Source: Bacteroidales bacterium
GTDB lineage: Bacteria > Bacteroidota > Bacteroidia > Bacteroidales > UBA932
DNA length: 9,948 nt
Direction of reading: 5' to 3'
Assembly (NCBI GenBank): GCA_017554135.1
Contig: JAFZIX010000217.1
Coordinates: 1-9,948 of the forward strand
Shown here in pieces: positions 1 to 7,206 of the stretch. The translations under genes were made by a program, and so were the position numbers. Numbering within the stretch: position 1 is the stretch's first letter; every line of letters begins with the position of its first letter. Below the pieces are notes generated by a model, which saw only the letters and a list, made by a program, of their open reading frames with translations, was not told where the DNA came from and made no database searches.

Positions 1-92
1 ATCTCGTCGAGCACTTCGGGGCTCTTTTCGCAAGCGGCGAACAGAAGTGCGCTTCCAAGTACACAAAGTATGTATTTAAATATCTTTTTCAT
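1..92 (-). CDS. N-terminal fragment of a lipoprotein, function unknown (partial)
   Basis: Only the first 30 codons are present; the gene runs off the left edge. The ATG at 92 opens a peptide MKKIFKYILCVLGSALLFAA followed by Cys: two Lys, a hydrophobic stretch and an LFAAC lipobox, so this is a lipoprotein signal peptide with Cys about residue 21. The mature part begins EKSPEVLDE, an acidic start often seen in surface-exposed Bacteroidota lipoproteins. The start lies 11 nt downstream of the SusD stop, so it is the next gene of the same operon. In pectin loci this slot is commonly held by a SusE-like surface glycan-binding protein or another carbohydrate-active enzyme, but nothing in 30 residues decides this. 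The frame and signal peptide are seen; the role is not known. Confidence 0.75.
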   Translation of the reverse strand, partial: MKKIFKYILCVLGSALLFAACEKSPEVLDE

Positions 93-103
93 ACGCGTAA
101 CTA

Positions 104-2092
104 TTAGAACTGTGCATAGCCATAGTCATTCACAAGGGCGCCCTGCATAGTGCTCATGGTCAGGTTGTACATGGGCCATACGGATCTCGGATACGGGTCG
201 TCGAGGGCGTTGCGATAGAAGTAGTTCCAGGTATAGGCACCGGTCGTGGTGTTGCGGAAGGCCTCGGAACTGATGTAGCGCTCCTGGATCTTCCAGCCGT
301 TAGGCTCGGCGACGGTGTAGTCTGCCGGAGTCTGTCCGATCTGGTCGGCGTCGAGACCGAAGAACTCTATCTTCTGGGCGGCGTGATTCTCGCGCCAGTA
401 GAGAGGATAAGTCTTGAAAGTGCGGTCGTCGGTGGTACGCTCGGTTGCATATGCCGCATATGCTGCATAGGCACCCTGCATCTTGGCCAGATCTTCGAGG
501 TCCGCCTTCTCTTCGTCGAGAGCGGTCTTCAGGAGACCCCAGCGGATGAGGTCCTGCTTGCGGATGAACTCACCTGCAAGTTCGAGGGCCCTTTCCTGGT
601 AGATGGCGCCGAGGATGGTGTTCTTGTTGGCGTGGTCGGTGATCATGCCGTTGCCGTCAGTGCCTGCAGCACCGATGGTAAGGGCGTCAACTGCGGTGTA
701 CTTGGTGGCAGCCTTGCCGGCCATGGCGCGCTTGCGTACTTCTCCGAGATAGGTCTGTGCCTTGCCCAGATCGCCTGTGCAGGCAGCCAGTTCGGCACCC
801 ATCAGGAGAGCGTCGGAATAACGCATCACGATAGGCTTGATGCCATCGTCGTTACCGCCGTTATAGGGATTATTAACCATCCACTCATAGCGGTATTTAC
901 CCCAGAACCAATAGTTTACGGCTCCGCGGAGTTCCCATGCCTGGGTTTCTCCGTTCCACTGCATATTCACGAGGGTGAGGTCGCGGCGGGTATCGTTCTT
1001 GTCGTACTTGAACCAGAGGTTCGCGGTAGGGAGCGAACTGCCTCCGCGGGCGGAATTGTTGGTAATCCACGGGCCTCCCTTGGTGTGAGGATATGCGTGT
1101 GTGTAGTTCCAGCGGCCGCGTCCGTCACTGAAGGGGATAACCCAAAGGACTTCGGGTGTGCCGGTCAGATGCTCGGAGTTGTTGAACTTGCGCCAGAGAG
1201 TCTCGTAGGAAGGCTCGAGCGAAGCGGTCTTGCTGGTGTAGATATCATCGATATGCCTCAAAGCCTTGGGATAAAGCACTGCGGCGGAGAGTTCGGGATC
1301 CTTGGTGAGGCGCAGCGAACCGAGGTTGCCGGTGCCCACCTTGCCTTCATCCGGACGCCATGCCCAACCTGCTGCGGACAGGGCGACGCGGGCGTAGAGA
1401 GCCTTTGCGAATGCCTTGTTCATGCGATCGGCGCGGGTGGTCTGGGTGGCTTCGCCGGGCCAGTAGAGGCGGTCGATAGCCTCTTCCAGATCTGCGAGCA
1501 CGACCTTGTAGATATCGTCGCGGTCGGACTTCTGAAGGTAGATGGTGGAAGTGTTCACGGGCTCGGTGCGGAGCGGAACTTCTCCCCACATCTTGATGAG
1601 TTCATAGTAGAAGAACGCCCTGTAGGTGAGAGCCTCGCCCAGCAGGTAGGACATATTCTTGTCGCTGTCCACCTTTCCATAGGCGCGCAGGCCCTGGATG
1701 CAGAGGTTCGCACGCTCGATGCCGGTGACTATTTCGTTGTAACCGTTGGTCGAGGTGTTCATCTGGGTGTCGTTGGGAGTGGAGTTGTATTCGCTCATGC
1801 GGATACGGTCGTCCACCGCGTCCAGCCCGGAATCATCGGTGCCTGCGGAATTGGAACTGTAGGTCTCGATATCGGTGTTCATCCCATAGAAGAGATGGAG
1901 ACGTCCGCGGTATGAGTTGGTGTGTCCCACGATTTCGCCGATGCCATAGACACTGTATTCAGCCAGGGTATAGTTGGCGAACACCACGTCGTCGGCGTAG
2001 GTCGACTGCGAGGGGGATTCGATCAGATTATCGAGGGTGTTGCAGGAAGCGGCAAGCAGCGCAATTGCAAGTATTGTAAATATCTTTTTCAT
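104..2092 (-). CDS. SusD/RagB-family outer-membrane glycan-binding lipoprotein
   Basis: Cell-surface lipoprotein that caps the SusC barrel and captures oligosaccharides for import. The 662-aa product starts with MKKIFTILAIALLAASC; the LAASC lipobox puts the lipidated Cys at residue 17. SusD hallmarks are visible: the helical repeat segment with RAFFYYELIKMWGEVPL (158-174), the helix AKALYARVALSAAGWAW (229-245), VMRYSDALLMGAELA (422-436), and the C-terminal signature ERALELAGEFIRKQDLIRWG (500-519). It ends in a Tyr/Phe-rich tail finishing YGYAQF. It is somewhat longer than many SusD proteins (roughly 500-600 aa), partly from an Ala/Tyr insert near 541-549. The start is supported by an AGGAGG ribosome site 8 nt upstream. 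It lies 17 nt after the susC stop. Family assignment is firm; a pectic ligand is inferred from the upstream lyase and GH105. Confidence 0.96.
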   Translation of the reverse strand: MKKIFTILAIALLAASCNTLDNLIESPSQSTYADDVVFANYTLAEYSVYGIGEIVGHTNSYRGRLHLFYGMNTDIETYSSNSAGTDDSGLDAVDDRIRMSEYNSTPNDTQMNTSTNGYNEIVTGIERANLCIQGLRAYGKVDSDKNMSYLLGEALTYRAFFYYELIKMWGEVPLRTEPVNTSTIYLQKSDRDDIYKVVLADLEEAIDRLYWPGEATQTTRADRMNKAFAKALYARVALSAAGWAWRPDEGKVGTGNLGSLRLTKDPELSAAVLYPKALRHIDDIYTSKTASLEPSYETLWRKFNNSEHLTGTPEVLWVIPFSDGRGRWNYTHAYPHTKGGPWITNNSARGGSSLPTANLWFKYDKNDTRRDLTLVNMQWNGETQAWELRGAVNYWFWGKYRYEWMVNNPYNGGNDDGIKPIVMRYSDALLMGAELAACTGDLGKAQTYLGEVRKRAMAGKAATKYTAVDALTIGAAGTDGNGMITDHANKNTILGAIYQERALELAGEFIRKQDLIRWGLLKTALDEEKADLEDLAKMQGAYAAYAAYATERTTDDRTFKTYPLYWRENHAAQKIEFFGLDADQIGQTPADYTVAEPNGWKIQERYISSEAFRNTTTGAYTWNYFYRNALDDPYPRSVWPMYNLTMSTMQGALVNDYGYAQF
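447..473 (-). repeat. Three 9-bp tandem units inside the SusD gene
   Basis: On the plus strand three imperfect 9-bp units follow one another: GCATATGCC, GCATATGCT, GCATAGGCA. Read on the minus strand they encode Ala-Tyr-Ala three times (residues 541-549). The length keeps the frame, so copy number could change without breaking the gene. It lies in a loop-like segment between the ERALEL...RWG motif and the C-terminal domain. Confidence 0.7.
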
Positions 2093-2100
2093 TTTCGTTG

Positions 2101-2106
2101 CCTCCT
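2101..2106 (-). promoter_or_regulatory. Strong Shine-Dalgarno site for the SusD gene
   Basis: The minus strand reads AGGAGG here, 8 nt before the SusD ATG and just after the susC stop codon (TAA at 2112-2110). Full SD motifs are uncommon in Bacteroidota, and none of the other starts in this window has one. It supports the chosen SusD start and suggests independent, efficient initiation on the shared mRNA. Confidence 0.75.
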
Positions 2107-2109
2107 ATA

Positions 2110-5100
2110 TTAGAATGTAAGGTTGATACCTGCTACCCAGCTGTGGCTCTTGGGATATGCGGAGTAGTCCACGTTCGGAGTCAGAGGAGTAGAAGTGCGG
2201 GTGTCCACCTCGGGATCGTAGCCCGAGTAGGGAGTGAGGCAGAACACATTGTTCGCGGTCACGTACACGCGTACCTTATTCAGTTTATACTTCTGGGTAA
2301 CCGTCTCGGGGATGGTATATCCCAGGGTGATGGTCGCAAGGCGGAGGAAGGATGCGTCTTCCAGTGCATAGGACTGGCAGATGCGCCTGGTGTTGTAGGG
2401 AGCCCACATGGTCTTGCCCTTGTTGGCGGCGGCAAGCTTGGCGGGATCGGTGTAGAACTCACCGGTGGCCCAGTCTACGTTGGTCCAGCGGTTGTCCGGG
2501 CTCATGGCCTCGATAACGTTCTGGCCGGCAACGCCGCGGATGGTGGAGAAGTCCACGAGGTTGGCGTTGTAGACCTTGTTGCCGTAGGAGTAAGTGAAGT
2601 TGGAAGCAAAATCAAAGTTCTTCCAGTATGCGGAGATGCTGAAACCTCCGGTGAACAGCGGCTGCACGTTGCCGAGAAGGGTGATGTCGTTATTGTCAAT
2701 CACTCCGTCCTTCTTGCCGTCGGGGCCGCTCACATCCTTAAGCTTCATAGCACCCGGGCGGGCTGCATATCCGGTGATTCCGGAAGCATCCGGAATACCT
2801 TCTTTCAGTGTCCATACGCCGGTGGTCGCATCGTAGTTGAAGTCGTTGACGCCGTACATTCCGTCATTGATGAATCCGTAGACATCGCCGAGAGGACGGC
2901 CTTCGGTCACCTTGAAATCATAGCCGATTTCTGAGGAGAACATGCCGGCATTCGCGGTGATTTCGGAAAGACCTCCGAGGTCGGTCACCACATTCTGGTT
3001 GAAGGAGATGTTGCCGTCGAAGTTGATGCCGTAGTCCTTGGTGCGGACAAGCGCGCCACCGATGGAGAGTTCCACGCCGCGGTTGCGGATGGAACCGAGG
3101 TTACGGTACTGGTAGTTATAACCGGAACCGTTCACGGGGAAGTAGATGAGCAGGTCCTTGGTGTCGGCCTGATAGACCTCGAGGCTACCGTAGAGGCGGC
3201 TCTTGAAGAGGCTCCAGTCCAGACCGAGGTTATGTGAGTAGGTGGTCTCCCACTTCAGGTCGGGGTTGGCCATGTCGGTGCCTGCGCCCCACCAAACGGT
3301 GCTCTGGCTGATCCAGTTCTGGTTTCCCTGGCGAGGGCCGTATTCCTGCACGGTCTTTCCGGAAGGGATGTTGTTGTTACCGGCGGTACCGAAGCTGTAG
3401 CGGAGTTTCAGGTTGTCCATCCAGGTGCGGGTGTTCTCCATGAATTCCTCGCCGGAGATTCTCCAGGAGGCAGCGAAGGACGGGAAGTAGCCCCACTTGT
3501 TGCCCTTCGTGAACTTGGAGGAACCATCAGCACGCATCGTCGCGGAAATCTGGTATTTATCTTCGTAGGAATAGTTCACGCGGCCGAAGAAAGACAGGAT
3601 CTTGTCGTCGTTGGCGTAGGTGTTGCCTATCGCCTTGGGGGCCGCGCCTGATGCCATGAAGTTCCATGCCATTGCAGAATCGAAGAAATCCGGCAGGCCG
3701 TCCATCACCGCATTGAAGGTGTTGGACTTGCTGATGATGTATTCCGTACCGGCCAGCACGTTGAGTTTGTGTCCGTCCGGGAGCAACTTCTTGAAGTCGT
3801 AGGACAGGGTGTTGGTGTTGCGGATCTTGCGGCGTGTGACATCCTTGTAGTCGGTGGAAGGATTCACGTTGAAGCCTGCGGCCGCATTGTTGCGCACATA
3901 ATAAGAGGTAAGGCCGTAGAAACGGTCGTCCGTGCGGCGATACTCGTCGAGGCCGCCCTCCAGACGGAGGGTAAGGTTGTCGACTATCTTCCACTGGAAC
4001 GCGCCGTTGGCGGTCCACTGAGTACGGTTCTGGCGGGAATCGTTGTCGGCGATGGCCGTGAGAGGATTCACGGAACTGTTGTAATCCTCTTCAATGTCGC
4101 TGTCGCTCATTATCGATTCCGCGGGAATCGGGGAATAGACGATGGAGTTCTTCAGGCGGCTCTGGCTGGTGGAACCCTTGTCGTTCAGGGCGTTCGCTCC
4201 GGCGCCGGTGACCTTCACGTTGGAGTAGCGGAGGTTGAGATCCACGCTGGTCTTCTTGGAGGTCTTGATATTGCTCTTGAAGTTGAGGTTGTTACGGCTG
4301 TAGTCGGAACCCACCATGATGGCGGTTTCGTCGAAATGAGCGTAACCCACGGTCCACTTGATCTTGTCGTTGCCACCGGAAACGCTGAGGTTGTGGGAAA
4401 GGTTATGACCGGTGCGGCCGAAGATCTGGTCGACCCAGTCGTTGGTGGCCATACCCTTGTAGAGGTCCATATCCTCGTACACGCCATAACGGGAGCCGTA
4501 GAAACTGGAGACATTGTCCTTGAAGAGCGCATACTCGTACTGGGTGCGCACGAAATCGTATGCGTTCTGGGGAACGAATGCGTTCTTGTTTGCCATCTGC
4601 TTTATGCCGGCATAGGCGTTGAAGTTGACGGTAACTTTGCCTTCCTTACCGCTCTTGGTGGTGACGATTATAACACCGTTTGCACCGCGGCTACCGTAGA
4701 TAGCGGTGGAGAAGGCGTCCTTCAGCACGTCGATGCTCTGGATGTCGGAGGCAGGGATGTCGGCGATGCTCTCCATGGGGAATCCGTCAACGATGTAGAG
4801 GGGTGAGCTGTCCTGGGTGATGGAGCCTGCGCCACGGACGCGGATCTTGATGTCGGCGTCGGGGTTGCCTTCGGTGGTGGTCACCTGCACACCGGCCATC
4901 TTACCGGCCATTGCCTCGGTAACCGATGCCACAGGCACCTGGTTCAGGGCTTCCGAGTTCACGGATGAGATTGAACCTACCACGTCGCGGCGGGTAACGG
5001 TAGCATAACCGACTACCACAACTTCGTCGAGGAAGGTTGCATCGGGCTTCATCTGAACGTCGATCTTCGTGCGTCCCGCTATGGGCACGGTTTGATCCGC

Positions 5101-5340
5101 AAGCCCTATGAACGAGAACACCAGATTCGCCGCTTTCTCGGGAACCACAAGTTCGTAGTCTCCGTCAAGTCCGGTGACCGTTCCGGTGGTAGTGCCCTCA
5201 ACGAAGACACCTGCACCCATGAGCGGTTCGCCGTTCTCGTCGGTAACCACGCCGGTAATCTTCACGGTCTGAGCCGCGAGAGACAGGCTGGTTCCTAGGC
5301 AGAGAAGCGCAAGAATGAGTTTCTTTGCTAAACTTTTCAT
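2110..5340 (-). CDS. SusC/RagA-family TonB-dependent outer-membrane transporter
   Basis: Outer-membrane beta-barrel that imports SusD-captured oligosaccharides using TonB energy. The 1076-aa product has a signal peptide (KKLILALLCLG...SLAAQ, 6-24) and a carboxypeptidase-regulatory-like beta-sandwich (about 26-98, with ITGVVTDENGEPLMGAGVFV). A TonB-box segment DEVVVVGYA follows at 105-113, then the plug (about 117-230) with IRVRGAGSI (166-174) and the SusC signature IDVLKDAFSTAIYGSRGANG (203-222). The rest is the 22-strand-type barrel, ending in NLTF with a terminal Phe as expected for barrel insertion. Length is normal for the family. The ATG lies 12 nt past the lyase stop and has no SD. No frameshift or missing domain was seen. 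A pectin-derived cargo is inferred from operon partners; the sequence alone does not show it. Confidence 0.97.
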   Translation of the reverse strand: MKSLAKKLILALLCLGTSLSLAAQTVKITGVVTDENGEPLMGAGVFVEGTTTGTVTGLDGDYELVVPEKAANLVFSFIGLADQTVPIAGRTKIDVQMKPDATFLDEVVVVGYATVTRRDVVGSISSVNSEALNQVPVASVTEAMAGKMAGVQVTTTEGNPDADIKIRVRGAGSITQDSSPLYIVDGFPMESIADIPASDIQSIDVLKDAFSTAIYGSRGANGVIIVTTKSGKEGKVTVNFNAYAGIKQMANKNAFVPQNAYDFVRTQYEYALFKDNVSSFYGSRYGVYEDMDLYKGMATNDWVDQIFGRTGHNLSHNLSVSGGNDKIKWTVGYAHFDETAIMVGSDYSRNNLNFKSNIKTSKKTSVDLNLRYSNVKVTGAGANALNDKGSTSQSRLKNSIVYSPIPAESIMSDSDIEEDYNSSVNPLTAIADNDSRQNRTQWTANGAFQWKIVDNLTLRLEGGLDEYRRTDDRFYGLTSYYVRNNAAAGFNVNPSTDYKDVTRRKIRNTNTLSYDFKKLLPDGHKLNVLAGTEYIISKSNTFNAVMDGLPDFFDSAMAWNFMASGAAPKAIGNTYANDDKILSFFGRVNYSYEDKYQISATMRADGSSKFTKGNKWGYFPSFAASWRISGEEFMENTRTWMDNLKLRYSFGTAGNNNIPSGKTVQEYGPRQGNQNWISQSTVWWGAGTDMANPDLKWETTYSHNLGLDWSLFKSRLYGSLEVYQADTKDLLIYFPVNGSGYNYQYRNLGSIRNRGVELSIGGALVRTKDYGINFDGNISFNQNVVTDLGGLSEITANAGMFSSEIGYDFKVTEGRPLGDVYGFINDGMYGVNDFNYDATTGVWTLKEGIPDASGITGYAARPGAMKLKDVSGPDGKKDGVIDNNDITLLGNVQPLFTGGFSISAYWKNFDFASNFTYSYGNKVYNANLVDFSTIRGVAGQNVIEAMSPDNRWTNVDWATGEFYTDPAKLAAANKGKTMWAPYNTRRICQSYALEDASFLRLATITLGYTIPETVTQKYKLNKVRVYVTANNVFCLTPYSGYDPEVDTRTSTPLTPNVDYSAYPKSHSWVAGINLTF

Positions 5341-5352
5341 TGGATTTATAAG

Positions 5353-7206
5353 TTATTGATATTGTGTTATTACTATTTCCTTTACAAGATATTGCAGATA
5401 CATCTCCAGATTGGTGTAGCGGCCGTTTTTGTCCAGCCACTTCTGCTTGCCATCGGAGGCCTCGTTCTTCTTCAGGCCAAACTGATCTTCGAACCAGTCA
5501 GGCATGCCGTCGCCATCGGTATCCGTCACTTTTGCGAGTTCTTCGGAAGTGGCCTTGTATTCCGGCCATCCACCCACGTCACCCTGGGTGTCGATGAGTC
5601 CGCTTATTCCGCTCTTGGAGCCTTTGTATGTAGCCTTGCCGTTCCTGACTTCTCCGGCTATGCGTACGTCGACGGCATCGCGTTTCAGGCTGGCTCCCGC
5701 TCCGTTCAACACGGAATTGAAAGCATCCTGGGCGCTCTGAGTGCGGATAGTCGTAGGATTATCCGGATATGTGAATGCGCTCCCGGACTTGCAGCCGGAA
5801 GGTGCCGTCTTGCTCGTGCCCTTCCAGTTGTCGGTATTCATTTCATTCTGGCCGAGCATATAGTTGCCGGTCATGTAGAAGCATCCGGGCACCACACTGC
5901 CCGCATCGCTTGCCTCGCAGTTGCTGCAGCTGGTAGTGATATCCAGGAACCAGTAATGGCTGCTTGTGGCCGGGCCCGGCTTGTAGTAGTTGTTTATAAT
6001 GTTGTATTTCTTTCTCTCGCTTCCACTCTTGCTCTCACCTCCATAGCAGGTATTGCCTCGCCAGTTGTAAATGACATTATTCACAATGTTCAGGGGGCCC
6101 TTCTGGGTGGACACATAGTCATGGTCTATGCGGGGGTTGCGGCTGTCGTGATGAGCCAGGAGGTTGTGATGATATGCAGCGTCTTCGCCTCCCCAGATGC
6201 CTCCGTAGCCGTGGGTACCCTTCTCGTGGATGGATTCACGCAGGCTTTCGGACACTATGTTCCACTGGAAACTGAAGTTTTTCATCCCGTAGAAGGATGC
6301 GCACTCATCGGTGCACCAACTCACGGAGCAGTGGTCGATGATGATGTTGGTGAACGGCGTGTTTCTGTTCAGGATCTGGATTGCATCATCCTCAGTTGCA
6401 GTTTCATCGCCCATGCGGCAGCGTATGAAGCGGACGATCACATTGCTGGCAGCAATCTGGAAGGTGTAGTTCTTAAGGCAAATTCCGTCGCCGGGAGCGG
6501 TCTGGCCCGCTATTGTCACATCGCCCTTGGTGATGGCAAGTTTGCTGCGGAGTTCGATGATGCCGGCCACGTCGAAGATTATGGTGCGCTTGCCGCTCTG
6601 GGCGAGGCCGTAGCGCAGTGAACCTGGGCCATTGTCGTTCAGGTTGGTCACGTGATAAACCGAGCCGCCGCGTCCGCCGGTGGTATACATTCCGCCGCCC
6701 TCTGCTCCCGGGAATGCGCGCGCCTTGCCATCCTCTTCGGCCGCAGGTATCTGGAACTGGGCATAAACCGCATCCGTCACAGGCGTATCGGGGGTGGCGG
6801 GGTCTTCCGGATCCGGGCTTTCAGGGTTTTCGGGATTATCAGGGGTGGTGCTGCCCTCGATTTCTATGGTGAGGGTGGATGACCAGACCGAGACCTCCGA
6901 TCCGGCAACCGAGCGCACTACGAAACTGTAACTGTGCCCCTGGCTGAGTTTGTCGATTATCACGTAGGTGTTTTTCGTGGTGTTGGTCTGCACGGTGGCG
7001 GAGCCCTCATCCAGCTTCCATTCGTAATTTTCAGCACCCTTTGCCTCGCTCCACTGGATTACCGCAGAATGGGTAGTCTTGGATGTGATGACCACATCGG
7101 CGGGCATTTCAGGAGCATTGCTTCCGCCGGAAGGGTTTTTCTCCCCTCCGCATGCCACCATGAAGACGGCTGCCAGCGCGGCAAGTATGGTCGCGTGTTT
7201 CCTCAT
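5353..7206 (-). CDS. Pectate lyase, PL1 family, lipoprotein with FN3-like domain
   Basis: Predicted to cleave polygalacturonate by calcium-dependent beta-elimination, leaving 4,5-unsaturated ends. Of 617 aa, residues 1-18 are a lipoprotein signal (FMVAC, Cys19). Residues about 33-117 look like a fibronectin type III domain. Residues about 118-145 are a Pro/Glu/Asp linker. The PL1 parallel beta-helix runs from about 163 (RAFPGAEGGGMYTTGGRGG) to about 550. Family motifs are VTIAGQTAPGDGICLK (230-245), IVRFIRCRMGDE (257-268), DDAIQI (273-278) and IIIDHCSVSW (288-297). SRNPRI (355-360) is the likely catalytic-Arg region, with R356 the best candidate. The tail carries TDTDGDGMPDWFED (561-574), a calcium-loop-like motif common in Bacteroidota pectin lyases. 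Ten Cys lie in the catalytic part, including C427/C430/C442. It overlaps the GH105 stop as ATGA, implying coupled translation. Exact subfamily (PL1_2-like) and substrate are inferred. Confidence 0.93.
   Translation of the reverse strand: MRKHATILAALAAVFMVACGGEKNPSGGSNAPEMPADVVITSKTTHSAVIQWSEAKGAENYEWKLDEGSATVQTNTTKNTYVIIDKLSQGHSYSFVVRSVAGSEVSVWSSTLTIEIEGSTTPDNPENPESPDPEDPATPDTPVTDAVYAQFQIPAAEEDGKARAFPGAEGGGMYTTGGRGGSVYHVTNLNDNGPGSLRYGLAQSGKRTIIFDVAGIIELRSKLAITKGDVTIAGQTAPGDGICLKNYTFQIAASNVIVRFIRCRMGDETATEDDAIQILNRNTPFTNIIIDHCSVSWCTDECASFYGMKNFSFQWNIVSESLRESIHEKGTHGYGGIWGGEDAAYHHNLLAHHDSRNPRIDHDYVSTQKGPLNIVNNVIYNWRGNTCYGGESKSGSERKKYNIINNYYKPGPATSSHYWFLDITTSCSNCEASDAGSVVPGCFYMTGNYMLGQNEMNTDNWKGTSKTAPSGCKSGSAFTYPDNPTTIRTQSAQDAFNSVLNGAGASLKRDAVDVRIAGEVRNGKATYKGSKSGISGLIDTQGDVGGWPEYKATSEELAKVTDTDGDGMPDWFEDQFGLKKNEASDGKQKWLDKNGRYTNLEMYLQYLVKEIVITQYQ

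Noticed and set aside
383..1915. Long plus-strand open frame (about 510 codons) opposite the SusD gene
   Set aside because: It lies wholly antisense to a clear SusD gene, its protein has no recognisable domain, and such frames arise from codon bias in GC-rich genes.
2777..2796. Inverted repeat ATTCCGGA/TCCGGAAT with a 4-nt gap inside susC, resembling the 8632 palindrome
   Set aside because: It lies in ordinary barrel coding sequence (around PDASGI) and is short enough to occur by chance; it is not flanked by the other parts of the 8170-8243 element.
5356..6621. Plus-strand open frame (about 420 codons) opposite the pectate lyase
   Set aside because: Antisense to a well-supported PL1 gene, with low-complexity Val/Ala/Gly-rich translation and no family motifs.
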